This document shows positions 26,754 to 36,296 of a stretch of DNA of 64,000 nucleotides, piece by piece. Source of the stretch: Desulfosarcinaceae bacterium (lineage in GTDB: Bacteria > Desulfobacterota > Desulfobacteria > Desulfobacterales > Desulfosarcinaceae); contig JASJCL010000011.1 in NCBI GenBank assembly GCA_030066015.1, forward strand, positions 1 through 64,000. Direction: 5' to 3'. The translations under genes and the position numbers were made by a program. The notes beneath the pieces are model-generated. The model had not been told where the DNA came from. It saw only the letters and a list, made by a program, of their open reading frames with translations, and searched no databases. The first letter of the stretch is position 1. Every line of letters starts with the position of its first letter.

Positions 26754-26817
26754 TTGACACCCAGGGGAGAATACGTTACCAATCACAATTCGGACCATTG
26801 GGTCCGCTTTTATTTTT
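26754..26817 (+). promoter_or_regulatory. lysS leader: TTGACA box and attenuator-like hairpin
   Basis: TTGACA lies at 26754-26759, without a convincing -10 at 17 bases (TACCAA at 26777-26782 is the best). Just downstream, CGGACC (26791-26796) and GGTCCG (26801-26806) form a tight hairpin with a four-base loop followed by CTTTTATTTTT. This is terminator-like and lies about 145 bases before lysS. It could be a second terminator or a leader attenuator. Confidence 0.4.
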
Positions 26818-26962
26818 GGAATTATTGGACATCCTGACGGGAATTGCCACTCCACTGCAGCTGGGAGGCGGTAATTCCTCTTTTTAATTTCAGACCGCGC
26901 ACCTCCGGCATTACCGGGTTATCGCATGCGGCCGCACCCCATGCACCACAGTGGAAATAGCG

Positions 26963-28441
26963 ATGCAAAAAACAAGTGACCTCCTCCAAAAGCGTCTGGA
27001 AAAGTTGGCGGCGATGAAGGACAGCGGATATAACCTTTTCCCCAACGATTATCGTGTCGAGCACACTGTTTCGCACGTCGAGGCGATCTTGGCCGATCCG
27101 CAGGTGGCGCCGGACGAAAATGGCCCCGAATTTCGACTCGCTGGGCGGATCATGGCGATCAACCGCTTCGGCAAATCCGCCTTTGTCCGCTTCCGTGACC
27201 GCACAGGCCAACTGCAGGCCTATATTCGCAAAGATAAAGTCGGAAACGAGGCCTACGCCCTTTTCAAACAGATCGATGTGGGTGATTTCGTCGGTCTTGA
27301 GGGGACTCTTTTTCAGACGAAAACCGGCGAATGGACACTACTCGCTGGGCGATTGGAGTTGGTCGCCAAAGCGAGCCGTCCTCTCCCGGAGAAGTTCCAC
27401 GGTCTCAAGGATCCGGAAAAGCGGTATCGTCAGCGATACCTCGATCTCATCATGAATGCCGAAGTGCGGGAGACCTTCCTACGACGCAGCCAGATCATTC
27501 AGGAGGTGCGCAGCTTTTTTCTTGAACGGGACTTCCTCGAGGTAGAAACTCCCATGATGCAGCCGATACCGGGGGGGGCCGAAGCGAAGCCGTTCCGAAC
27601 CCACCACAAGGCTTTGGGGATGGATCTGTTTCTGCGCATCGCACCGGAACTTTACCTCAAACGGCTGGTGGTGGGTGGCTTTGAACGTGTCTTCGAAATC
27701 AATCGCAACTTTCGCAACGAGGGCGTTTCTACCCAGCACAATCCAGAGTTCACCATGATTGAATTCTATCAGGCTTACGCCACATACACAGACTTGATGG
27801 CGTTGACCGAAGCTTTGCTGGCGCAAGTGGCCGATGCGGTGACCGGTAGCACCACCATTACCTATCAAGGTGACGCCATCCATATGGGGGAGGCTTTTCG
27901 GCGCATCGACCTTATGACCTCCTTGATCGAGATCGGCGGCGTACCCGCTTCGATTCTGGGTGATCGGGACAAATTGCTTGCCTTTGCCGCCGAAAAAGGG
28001 GTCAAAATTACCAAGTCCGGGCGCATGGGCAAGATCATTACCAAGCTCTTCGACGCCTTGGTTGAGCCCCAGCTCATCCAGCCGACCTTTATCACGGGCT
28101 ATCCGGTGGAGGTGTCGCCCCTTTCGCGGCGCAGCGACGCGGCACCGGATTATACGGAGCGTTTCGAATTGTTCATCGCTGGACGGGAGATAGCCAACGG
28201 CTTTTCAGAGCTCAACGATCCAGAGGACCAACGGTGTCGTTTTCTACAGCAGGTCGAGGACCGTGAGGCCGGTAATGAAGAAGCCCACCTGATGGACAGC
28301 GAATATGTCGAAGCACTTGAATACGGCATGCCGCCCACAGCGGGGGAGGGGATCGGCATCGACCGCCTCGTCATGCTACTCACCGATGCACCCTCCATCC
28401 GCGAGGTGATCCTCTTCCCGCATCTCAAATTGAAGCCATAG
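26963..28441 (+). CDS. lysS: Lysyl-tRNA synthetase, class II
   Basis: 492 residues. The N-terminal OB-fold anticodon-binding domain (about 55-150) has GRIMAINRFGKSAFVRFRDRTG. The catalytic core has motif 1 (FLERDFLEVETPMMQP), motif 2 (FRNEGVSTQHNPEFTMIEFYQAYATY split by a turn) and motif 3 (GEGIGIDRLVMLL). The lysine pocket signature GGAEAKPF is present. ATG 26963 is taken; an in-frame GTG at 26951 is possible. It is the first gene of the long envelope operon, 59 bases before lolC. Confidence 0.96.
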   Translation: MQKTSDLLQKRLEKLAAMKDSGYNLFPNDYRVEHTVSHVEAILADPQVAPDENGPEFRLAGRIMAINRFGKSAFVRFRDRTGQLQAYIRKDKVGNEAYALFKQIDVGDFVGLEGTLFQTKTGEWTLLAGRLELVAKASRPLPEKFHGLKDPEKRYRQRYLDLIMNAEVRETFLRRSQIIQEVRSFFLERDFLEVETPMMQPIPGGAEAKPFRTHHKALGMDLFLRIAPELYLKRLVVGGFERVFEINRNFRNEGVSTQHNPEFTMIEFYQAYATYTDLMALTEALLAQVADAVTGSTTITYQGDAIHMGEAFRRIDLMTSLIEIGGVPASILGDRDKLLAFAAEKGVKITKSGRMGKIITKLFDALVEPQLIQPTFITGYPVEVSPLSRRSDAAPDYTERFELFIAGREIANGFSELNDPEDQRCRFLQQVEDREAGNEEAHLMDSEYVEALEYGMPPTAGEGIGIDRLVMLLTDAPSIREVILFPHLKLKP

Positions 28442-28500
28442 GGAATCGGCGGACCGGTGGTGGCACGTGACCATCTTCGCCCCGAATCGGGACCATTGCG

Positions 28501-29745
28501 ATGGGTTTTGAACGCTTCGTCGGAAGCCGTTATCTAAAAATAAAGCCATCTCAGGCATTTATCTCCTTGATTACCCTCCTTTCGGTCGCCGGTGTGACGG
28601 TGGGCGTCATGGCCCTCATCGTGGTGATCGCCGTAATGGCGGGATTTGAAGAGGACCTGCGCGGACGCATTGTCGGTGTGGAATCCCACCTGGTTATCCT
28701 GCGTCCTGAACAGATGCTCCAGGTCGACAATCCCGAAGTGACTGCTGCCATCGGCCAACTCTCCGGCGTTCAGGCGGCCATGCCTTTCGTGGAGACGCAG
28801 GTTATGCTCCGATCTGCCTCACGCGTGGCGGGAGCCCGCTTGAAAGGCGTTTCTCTCACCGATGCGGCCGCGGTGATTCAAAAACTGGATGTGTCCGCAT
28901 TGACCCAGTCGCCTGCAGATGCGCTGGGGAAGGCCGACGAAATTCAAATCGATGCTCCACCCATGATCTTGGGTAAGGAACTCGCCCGTCACTTGGGCCT
29001 CATCAAAGGCGATCCGGTCTACGTGGTGAATCCGCGTGGGATGTTGTCTCCCATGGGTCACGTACCGGCTATGCGGCGTTTTCGAGTGGCTGGATTTTTT
29101 GAGTCGGGGATGTACGAGTACGACAGCAGCCTGGCCTTCATGGAACTGGGTGTAGCCCAGCGACTCCTGCGCATGGTCGATCGTATCGATGGCATCGACT
29201 TGCGTCTCGATGACCTCTTCAATGCCGAACCCGCGGCTGAAAGGCTGACTTCGGCCTTGGGGCCGAGCTACCGCATCTTAAGCTGGGGGCAGATGAACAA
29301 GAACCTTTTCTCCGCTCTCAAGCTTGAAAAGACGGTGATGTTCATCATCCTGGCACTCATTGTACTGGTGGCCGCCTTCAACATCGCCAGTTCGCTGATT
29401 ATGATGGTGATCGAAAAGACCAAGGAGATCGCCATCCTGAAGGCAATGGGTGCCACCAACGACAGCATCCGCAAAATTTTTGTGTTTAAAGGTCTGGCCA
29501 TCGGTATCATCGGCACCGCTATTGGCACATTGGCCGGTCTGGGGTTGTGCTGGGCCCTAAAGCACTATCAATTCATTGAATTACCCGGAGACGTGTACTA
29601 TATCACCACCTTGCCGGTGGTGCTCAAGGTTCGCGACGTTGTGGCCATTGCAGCCGCCGCTGTCCTGATCTGTTTTCTGTCGACCCTCTATCCGGCAACG
29701 CAAGCCGCCCGGCTCCAGCCGGTGGAGGCCATTCGTTATGGCTGA
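28501..29745 (+). CDS. lolC: Lipoprotein-releasing ABC transporter permease
   Basis: 414 residues of the LolC/LolE family. One helix sits at about 20-48 (SLITLLSVAGVTVGVMALIV), a large periplasmic MacB-like domain at about 50-265 and three helices at about 275-400. It extracts lipoproteins from the inner membrane and passes them to LolA. Only one permease gene is present, so the transporter may be a homodimer (LolF-type) instead of LolC plus LolE. The ATG directly begins MGFERFVGSRYL, the typical N-terminal form. It overlaps lolD by eight bases. Confidence 0.93.
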   Translation: MGFERFVGSRYLKIKPSQAFISLITLLSVAGVTVGVMALIVVIAVMAGFEEDLRGRIVGVESHLVILRPEQMLQVDNPEVTAAIGQLSGVQAAMPFVETQVMLRSASRVAGARLKGVSLTDAAAVIQKLDVSALTQSPADALGKADEIQIDAPPMILGKELARHLGLIKGDPVYVVNPRGMLSPMGHVPAMRRFRVAGFFESGMYEYDSSLAFMELGVAQRLLRMVDRIDGIDLRLDDLFNAEPAAERLTSALGPSYRILSWGQMNKNLFSALKLEKTVMFIILALIVLVAAFNIASSLIMMVIEKTKEIAILKAMGATNDSIRKIFVFKGLAIGIIGTAIGTLAGLGLCWALKHYQFIELPGDVYYITTLPVVLKVRDVVAIAAAAVLICFLSTLYPATQAARLQPVEAIRYG

Positions 29746-30451
29746 TGTGCCCCCAACTTCAAAGTTCAACGAGCCACTGATGCGGCTTGAGGGTATCTGC
29801 AAACACTTCAGCACCAGTGGCAATCGTATCGACGTCTTGGACGGTGTCGATGCGGCTGTTAGAAGCGGCGAACGACTCGCCATCGTTGGGGCCTCGGGCA
29901 TTGGTAAGTCGACCCTGTTGCACATTTTGGGCACGCTTGAGCGGCCCGATTCCGGCAACCTTTGGGTGGCGGGCCACAAGGTGTTCGACATGGACGATCG
30001 ACGGCTGGCTGAGTTCCGCAATGCCACCGTTGGTTTTGTCTTTCAGTTTCACCACCTGCTGGCCGAATTCTCGGCTCTTGAGAACGTGATGATGCCCGCC
30101 CTCATCCAGGGTTGGTCGAAACATCGGGCGAGTGAATCGGCGCAGGAGATCCTGCTGCGCGTGGGCCTGAAAGAGCGGCTGCGGCACCGTGCCACCGAAT
30201 TATCCGGCGGTGAACAGCAGCGTGTGGCGCTGGCGCGGGCATTGGTTTTGAGACCGGCTCTGCTCCTGGCGGACGAGCCCACCGGTAACCTCGATCAGCA
30301 TACGGGGGAGCAGGTACACGATCTGCTTTTTGAGCTCAACGAAGAGCTGTCCATGACGATGGTTGTGGTCACGCACAATCTTCGCCTGGCCGCTCAGATG
30401 TCTCGCTGCATGACGTTGATGGACGGCAAATTGGCGGAAACAGGCTGTTGA
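29738..30451 (+). CDS. lolD: Lipoprotein-releasing ABC transporter ATPase
   Basis: 237 residues. Walker A is GASGIGKS (51-58), the Q loop follows at FQFHHLLAEF, the signature is LSGGEQQRVALARAL and Walker B LLLADEPTGNLD, with the switch His in VVVTHNLRLA. It powers lolC for lipoprotein release from the inner membrane. It overlaps the end of lolC, and a GGAGG-containing ribosome site lies inside lolC. Confidence 0.95.
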   Translation: MADVPPTSKFNEPLMRLEGICKHFSTSGNRIDVLDGVDAAVRSGERLAIVGASGIGKSTLLHILGTLERPDSGNLWVAGHKVFDMDDRRLAEFRNATVGFVFQFHHLLAEFSALENVMMPALIQGWSKHRASESAQEILLRVGLKERLRHRATELSGGEQQRVALARALVLRPALLLADEPTGNLDQHTGEQVHDLLFELNEELSMTMVVVTHNLRLAAQMSRCMTLMDGKLAETGC

Positions 30452-30625
30452 TGAAGATATGGCAAAAGATCCAAGCCAGGCGCTTGCCACGATCGGACGC
30501 ATCCGCCTTGGGATGCTTGCTCAGGCCATCGCTGCTGCGCAGCACCAGCTTTCATCGTGGTTAGGTCGACCCTATTGCAAATAAAGGAAGAAATAGGATT
30601 GCAGATTCGTTACTTGCGGAGCTCC

Positions 30626-33295
30626 ATGCGTGCGCTGCGTGCGCCAGCGTTGATTCTTCCTATCCTGCTCACCTTTATTCTCGTTGAGATGGCAGGGGTC
30701 ACGGCGACCGCCGGGGCGGCTGGCGATGGCGTGCGCATTATGATCCCCCCATTCCAAGTCAACGCCCTTTCCGAGTCAGCCTACCTCGGCGATCAGATTC
30801 CCCAGGTTCTTGGAACCTACCTGCAGGACGAGGGGGCTCTATTGGTAGATGTGCCCCAAACAGCGGAACCTTTTGAGGATCTGTCCTTGGACGCCGTGCG
30901 CCAGTTGGCGCAATCCGCCGGTGCCGGGCATGTCGTTCGTGGCAGCTATACCCGTATCGGAGAAGACTTCAGTTTGGATGTGCAGGTGCTCGACATGGTC
31001 AATGAACGCGGTGGCGCCTCCTTTTTCCAGGAGGGACGGGGGATCGAAAATCTGCTCGGGAAGGTTCGCGAATTGGGCCGCCAGATCAGTAACCATCTCT
31101 TTGACCGCCAGTTGGTGGTGGAACTGCGCATCGACGGCAACCGGCGCATTGAAAGCGACGCCATTCGCAAGGTGATACGGACCAAGGTTGGGGATGTTTA
31201 TAATCCCAAGGGAGTCTCCGAGGATATCAAAGCGATTTTTGCCTTGGGCTATTTCGCCGACATCCGAGTGGATGCCCAAACGACGCCCCAAGGACAGCGC
31301 CTCAACTTTCAGGTGCAGGAACGGCCGACGATACGGCAGATCAGCGTCAGCGGCAATCGGGTATATGAAGACGAAGAGGTCCTCTCCAACCTAGATATCA
31401 AGACTGGTTCGATCTTCAACATCTACAAGGTCAAAAGCAACATCCAACAGATAGGATCACTGTATAAGGAAAAGAACTACCACAACGTCCAAGTGGACTA
31501 TAAGGTTCATGAACTTAAGAATAACCAGGCCGACATCGAATTCATCGTCACCGAAGGCAAGAAGGTGCGCATCAAGACTATCACCTTCGAGGGCAATGTG
31601 GCCTATGCGTCCAAAAAGCTGCGCACGCTGATCAAGACCAAGGAGAAGGGCTTCTTCTCCTGGTTGACCTCCTCCGGTGAACTTAACCGAGACGACCTCA
31701 ACCAGGATGCCACGAAATTGGCCGCCTTCTATCACAACAATGGCTATATCCAGGCGCGCGTGGGTGAGCCGCTCGTGGAGTTTGTCGAGGACTGGATCTA
31801 CATCACTTTCAAAATCGAAGAGGGGCCGCAGTTTCGCGTCGGCCAGGTGGCGATCGAAGGTGATCTGGTGCTGCCGGAAGCGGAGCTGATGGCCAAGCTC
31901 AAAATCGGCAAGGAGGAGTTTTACAATCGCGAGGTGATCCGTAGCGACATCCTCCTGCTCACCGATATATATTCCGACGAAGGCTACGCCTATGCCGATA
32001 TATCGCCACGAGTGGATGAGGACCTGGAGAACTTGGTGGTCAACATTCGGTATGCCATCAACAAGGGCTCACAGGTGTATTTTGAGAAGATCATCATCAG
32101 TGGCAACACCAAAACCCGCGACAAGGTGATTCGCCGTCAGCTGCGTGTCTACGAACAGGAGCTCTTCAGTGGCAAGGGTTTAAAGCGCGGGGTGCGCAAC
32201 CTTTACCGACTGGATTATTTCGAAGATGTCAAGGTAAATACCGTTAAGGGCAGCGGCGACGACAAGATGGTGCTCAAGCTGGAGGTTACCGAGAAACCCA
32301 CGGGAACTTTCAGCTTCGGTGCAGGATACAGCACGATTGAGCGCTTTTTTACTATGGCCTCGGTTTCCCAGCGCAACCTTTTCGGACGGGGACAGACCCT
32401 CAGCCTCGAAGGTAATTTCGGTGCAAGAACCAACACCTACAAGCTCAAATTTACGGAACCTTGGCTGTTCGATATCCCACTTTCGGCCGGATTCGATCTC
32501 TACAACTCAGAACGTGATTACGACACTTACGATCGGGAGTCCAAAGGCGGTCGGATCCGGTTTGGGTATCCGGTGTTTGACTACACGCGGCTATATCTCT
32601 CCTACGGGTACGACGTCAGTGACATCCGGGATATCGACGAAGAGGATGCTTCCGACAATATCAAGGACCTGGCCGGCATCAACGTCACCAGCAGCATCAT
32701 TACAACCCTGCGCTACGATTCACGCGATCGCGCTTTCAATCCCACCGAGGGGGGCGACCACAGCTTATCCGTTGAATACGCTGGTCTGGGCGGAAACATT
32801 GGCTTTACCAAATACTTGGCGGAGACGGGCGTCTATTTTCCCCTCTACAAGGAGGTTGTCGGATTTCTGCACGGCAAGGGTGGCTATGTGTATGAAAACG
32901 CTGGTAAAGATCTACCCGATTACGAACGCTTCTACCTCGGTGGCATGAACTCTCTGAGGGGATTCGGCTGGCGGGATGTGAGTCCGACCACCATCAATGA
33001 GGACGGTGAGGAGGTACAGATCGGCGGGACCCAGATGGTCCAGTTCAACGCCGAGGTCATCGTTCCCCTTGTGAAGAAAGCCGGTATCGTGGGCGTTCTC
33101 TTTTTCGATACCGGAGATGCTTACAGCCCCCATGAAACCATCGATCTGTTTGACCTGCGCGAAAGCGCCGGATATGGTTTCCGGTGGTTTTCGCCCATCG
33201 GGCCCATGCGGCTGGAGAACGGCTATATCCTCGATCCACGGGATGGTGAAAAAACGGGCGGGCGCTGGGAATTCGCCATCGGCGGAGCTTTTTAG
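30626..33295 (+). CDS. bamA: Outer-membrane protein assembly factor BamA with extra N-terminal domain
   Basis: About 889 residues from ATG 30626, which has GGAG five bases upstream; a GTG at 30557 is an alternative start. A signal peptide (about 1-31) is followed by a domain unusual for BamA (about 33-160) that resembles the TolB-N/FlgO-like fold (IMIPPFQV, GDQIPQVLGTYL, VVRGSYTRIGEDFSLDVQVLD). Five POTRA domains then start near LVVELRIDGNRRI. The C-terminal 16-strand barrel includes the L6 motif GGMNSLRGFGW and ends in Phe. BamA inserts beta-barrel proteins into the outer membrane. It is followed by ompH and lpxD as in many Gram-negatives. Confidence 0.95.
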   Translation: MRALRAPALILPILLTFILVEMAGVTATAGAAGDGVRIMIPPFQVNALSESAYLGDQIPQVLGTYLQDEGALLVDVPQTAEPFEDLSLDAVRQLAQSAGAGHVVRGSYTRIGEDFSLDVQVLDMVNERGGASFFQEGRGIENLLGKVRELGRQISNHLFDRQLVVELRIDGNRRIESDAIRKVIRTKVGDVYNPKGVSEDIKAIFALGYFADIRVDAQTTPQGQRLNFQVQERPTIRQISVSGNRVYEDEEVLSNLDIKTGSIFNIYKVKSNIQQIGSLYKEKNYHNVQVDYKVHELKNNQADIEFIVTEGKKVRIKTITFEGNVAYASKKLRTLIKTKEKGFFSWLTSSGELNRDDLNQDATKLAAFYHNNGYIQARVGEPLVEFVEDWIYITFKIEEGPQFRVGQVAIEGDLVLPEAELMAKLKIGKEEFYNREVIRSDILLLTDIYSDEGYAYADISPRVDEDLENLVVNIRYAINKGSQVYFEKIIISGNTKTRDKVIRRQLRVYEQELFSGKGLKRGVRNLYRLDYFEDVKVNTVKGSGDDKMVLKLEVTEKPTGTFSFGAGYSTIERFFTMASVSQRNLFGRGQTLSLEGNFGARTNTYKLKFTEPWLFDIPLSAGFDLYNSERDYDTYDRESKGGRIRFGYPVFDYTRLYLSYGYDVSDIRDIDEEDASDNIKDLAGINVTSSIITTLRYDSRDRAFNPTEGGDHSLSVEYAGLGGNIGFTKYLAETGVYFPLYKEVVGFLHGKGGYVYENAGKDLPDYERFYLGGMNSLRGFGWRDVSPTTINEDGEEVQIGGTQMVQFNAEVIVPLVKKAGIVGVLFFDTGDAYSPHETIDLFDLRESAGYGFRWFSPIGPMRLENGYILDPRDGEKTGGRWEFAIGGAF

Positions 33296-33365
33296 AAAAT
33301 GAACGTTTGCAAGCCGGCATTGACCCTCTGCCGGAGATTAGAGCATGGTGAACCAAGGAGGAATT

Positions 33366-33902
33366 ATGCGATTGAGGAGTTTCGTCTGTTTAGCGGTGAT
33401 GGCATTGTTTGGCCTAACGCAACCTGTATTCGCTGCAGACGTCGCCAAGATCGGCATTGTCGATTTTCAGAAAGTTTTTGAGACGTCAACAGCGGGAAAG
33501 GCCGCCAAGGATGAGATCAACACCCAGGGAAAGAAACTGGAGGCCGATCTGAAAGCAAAGGGGTCCGAGCTCGAGGAGACCAAAAAACGCCTCGAGCGAG
33601 AGGCCTTGGTGATGAGCCGCGAAAAACGTGAGGAGAAGGAGCGCGAATTCCGTATCCAGGTCAACGATTTCAAGTCCCTTCAGAAGAAGTATGAGCGGGA
33701 TCTGCAGCGCACCCAGAAACGCCTTCTGGGAGAGATGCGGAAGGATGTTCTTGAGATCATCGCCGAGGTGGGTAAATCGGAGGGCTATCTGATGATTATC
33801 GAGAAGATCGGCGTGCTTTACGCGCCCTCAGCTCTGGATATTTCAGACCTCATCATTCAGAAATACAACGAAAAAATGGCAAAGTCCGGAAAGAGCGAAT
33901 GA
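33366..33902 (+). CDS. skp: OmpH/Skp family periplasmic chaperone
   Basis: 178 residues. A signal peptide (MRLRSFVCLAVMALFGL, cleavage near FAADVA) is followed by the family start KIGIVDFQKVFE and a long charged coiled coil (about 55-140) that forms the tentacles of the trimer. It holds unfolded outer-membrane proteins on their way to BamA. ATG 33366 has AAGGAGG upstream and is preferred over 33345. It is placed between bamA and lpxD, the classical order. Confidence 0.92.
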   Translation: MRLRSFVCLAVMALFGLTQPVFAADVAKIGIVDFQKVFETSTAGKAAKDEINTQGKKLEADLKAKGSELEETKKRLEREALVMSREKREEKEREFRIQVNDFKSLQKKYERDLQRTQKRLLGEMRKDVLEIIAEVGKSEGYLMIIEKIGVLYAPSALDISDLIIQKYNEKMAKSGKSE

Positions 33903-33931
33903 GGCGTGTGGGCCCCATCAGAGGAGCTTGA

Positions 33932-34981
33932 ATGACCATACCATTGACGCTGCCGAAAATTACCGAGCTGACGGGTGGAAGGCTTATCGGAGACGGGCCG
34001 GCGACGATCAGCGGTGCTGCCCCTTTCGATACCGCTGGCCCCGGCGAGATCACCTACGCCGGAGATGGCAAGTTTCTCAAGCGGATATCGGATTCCGCTG
34101 CCGGAGCGATTCTCGTCCCCAAGGCGGTTCAGGGGTTTTCCGGATGTCAGGTGGTGGTGGCCAATCCACAACTGGCATTCGTGCAAATTTTGAACTATTT
34201 CCACCCTCAGACGCGCCCCGAAACGGGTGTCGATCCACGGGCGGTTCTGGGGTCAGATGTGCATATCGGAACGGAAGTGTCCATCGGTCCTTACGCCGTC
34301 ATTGGCGAAGGGGTAAGCCTGGGTGACGCGGTCGTTATCCATGCCAACACCGTGATCGGCGATGCCGTCGAGATCGGTGACGGCTGCATCCTCCATCCCA
34401 ATGTAACCATCGGTGAGGGCACTCGGATTGGTAATCGCGTCGTCATCCATGCCGGGTCCGTCATCGGCAGCGACGGCTTCGGCTACGCGCCAGACGGTGA
34501 TCGCTATCACAAGATCCCCCATACGGGCATCGTTCAAATTGACGATGACGTGGAGGTGGGCGCCAACGTCACCATCGACCGTGCCACCTTTGGACGTACC
34601 TGGATCCAGGAGGGGGCCAAGATCGACAATCTGGTGCAAGTGGCCCACAACGTCATCGTGGGAGCCCACAGCATTTTGGTGGCTCAGGTGGGCATCGCCG
34701 GCAGTGTCACCATCGGTCACCATGCGGTTCTGGCGGGGCAGGCCGGCATCGCTGGACATATCGACCTTGGTGACCGTGTGACCATCGGTCCGCAGGCCGG
34801 TGTCGGCAAGTCGATTCCCGCCGGAACGGTTGTCTCCGGGTCGCCCGGCATCCCCCACCGGCAGTGGCTGCGCGTGCAGCGCATCGTTGCCCATCTCCCC
34901 GATCTTAAGAGAAAACTGGACAATCTGGAACGGCAGGTGGATGTCCTGACGGCGGCGGCAGACGCTGAGCGTGAAGATTAA
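33932..34981 (+). CDS. lpxD: UDP-3-O-(3-hydroxyacyl)glucosamine N-acyltransferase
   Basis: 349 residues, normal for the family. An N-terminal uridine-binding domain (about 1-100, with [11 protein letters not shown]) precedes a left-handed beta helix of hexapeptide repeats (about 105-320, with [12 protein letters not shown] and [15 protein letters not shown], where the catalytic His lies in AHN), then a C-terminal helix. It adds the second 3-hydroxyacyl chain from acyl-ACP in the third step of lipid A synthesis. 29 bases separate it from skp. Confidence 0.96.
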   Translation: MTIPLTLPKITELTGGRLIGDGPATISGAAPFDTAGPGEITYAGDGKFLKRISDSAAGAILVPKAVQGFSGCQVVVANPQLAFVQILNYFHPQTRPETGVDPRAVLGSDVHIGTEVSIGPYAVIGEGVSLGDAVVIHANTVIGDAVEIGDGCILHPNVTIGEGTRIGNRVVIHAGSVIGSDGFGYAPDGDRYHKIPHTGIVQIDDDVEVGANVTIDRATFGRTWIQEGAKIDNLVQVAHNVIVGAHSILVAQVGIAGSVTIGHHAVLAGQAGIAGHIDLGDRVTIGPQAGVGKSIPAGTVVSGSPGIPHRQWLRVQRIVAHLPDLKRKLDNLERQVDVLTAAADAERED

Positions 34982-35030
34982 CCGTGGCCGGGTCGTCCGC
35001 TTCGCTTCCCACTAATGAGGAGTACTCTTT

Positions 35031-35474
35031 ATGGAAAGCGCCGATATTCAAAAAGTGATGCAGTTGTTGCCCCACCGCTATCCCTTCCTTTTGGTGGATC
35101 GGATATTGGAAATTGAACCCAATAAGCGGGTCGTGGGTCTGAAAAACGTCACCATCAACGAACCGTTTTTCCAGGGCCATTTTCCCCGCCAGCCCATCAT
35201 GCCCGGTGTGTTGATCATCGAAGCCATGGGGCAGGCCGGCGGCGTCCTGGCCGCCTCGACCCTCCCTGAGGAGGAGCAAGGCCAACTCATCATCTTTATG
35301 GGGATGGACAAAGTGCGCTTTCGCAAACCGGTGGTGCCCGGAGATCAGCTGATTTTCGAATTGAAGGTCCTCAAACAACGACGCAAAATCCTCAAGATGT
35401 ACGGCGCGGCCACTGTAGATGGTCACATCGTCGCAGAGGCGGAGCTCATGGCGGGCTTCCAGGAGGCAATATGA
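35031..35474 (+). CDS. fabZ: 3-hydroxyacyl-ACP dehydratase FabZ
   Basis: 147 residues, single hot-dog fold. The motifs are [14 protein letters not shown] and [23 protein letters not shown], with catalytic His in GHFP and Glu in EAM. It dehydrates 3-hydroxyacyl-ACP for fatty-acid elongation and so competes with LpxA and LpxD for the same substrate, which explains its usual place between their genes. It overlaps lpxA by four bases (ATGA). Confidence 0.97.
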   Translation: MESADIQKVMQLLPHRYPFLLVDRILEIEPNKRVVGLKNVTINEPFFQGHFPRQPIMPGVLIIEAMGQAGGVLAASTLPEEEQGQLIIFMGMDKVRFRKPVVPGDQLIFELKVLKQRRKILKMYGAATVDGHIVAEAELMAGFQEAI

Positions 35475-36241
35475 TCCATTCTACGGCCATCGTTAGCTCG
35501 AGGAGCGATATTGCCCCGGACGTCGAGATCGGGCCCTACACCATCATCGGCGATCATGTCAGCGTCGGCGCCGGCACCCGCATCGGCCCCCATGTGGTGA
35601 TCGACCCTCACACGACCATTGGCGCCAATTGTCAAATTTACCAATATGCTGCGCTGGGCGCCATCCCGCAGTCCGTCAAGTTTGAGGGTGAGGTGTCCGA
35701 GGCCCGCATCGGTGACAACACCGTCATCCGTGAGTTCGTCACCGTCCATCGCGGTACGGCCTTCGGTGGCGGGGAGACCACGATCGGTGCCAATTGCTTT
35801 CTCATGGCCTACACCCACATCGCCCACGATTGCCGCATCGGTGAGGGGGTTGTGATGGCCAACAACGCCACCCTGGCCGGTCATATCATCATTGGCGATT
35901 TCGCCACTGTGGGGGGGCTGGTGGCCATCCACCAGTTCGTCAACATCGGGGAATACGCCTTCGTGGGCGGCAAGTCGGCGGTGGTCAAAGACGTGCCGCC
36001 TTACATGATCGCCGCCGGCGATCGCGCCAAACTCCACGGTCTCAACCGCGTGGGGCTCAAGCGCCACGGCTTTTCCCGCTCGACGCTGGCCGCATTGAAA
36101 AAAACCTATCGCATCCTCTTCCGATACGGATTGACCATCAATGAGGGGCTTGAGCGGGTGGCGGCCGAGATTGAGCCACTGGCCGAAGTGAATCGGGTGG
36201 TGAACTTCATCAAGGCGTCTGAGCGGGGCGTCACACGCTAA
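35471..36241 (+). CDS. lpxA: UDP-N-acetylglucosamine O-acyltransferase
   Basis: 256 residues: hexapeptide beta helix, then a C-terminal helical part ([23 protein letters not shown] split by turns). The catalytic His lies in [10 protein letters not shown], and NNATLAGH and GGLVAIHQF follow. By eye, the position matching E. coli Gly173, which sets acyl length, is also Gly (MIAAGDRA), which fits a long 3-hydroxyacyl donor. It catalyses the first step of lipid A synthesis. The ATG overlaps the fabZ stop. Confidence 0.96.
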   Translation: MIHSTAIVSSRSDIAPDVEIGPYTIIGDHVSVGAGTRIGPHVVIDPHTTIGANCQIYQYAALGAIPQSVKFEGEVSEARIGDNTVIREFVTVHRGTAFGGGETTIGANCFLMAYTHIAHDCRIGEGVVMANNATLAGHIIIGDFATVGGLVAIHQFVNIGEYAFVGGKSAVVKDVPPYMIAAGDRAKLHGLNRVGLKRHGFSRSTLAALKKTYRILFRYGLTINEGLERVAAEIEPLAEVNRVVNFIKASERGVTR

Positions 36242-36296
36242 TGCGGGATCCGTTCGCACGCAACCGTGCCTTTGCTTGAGCGAGTTGGTAGTGAAC

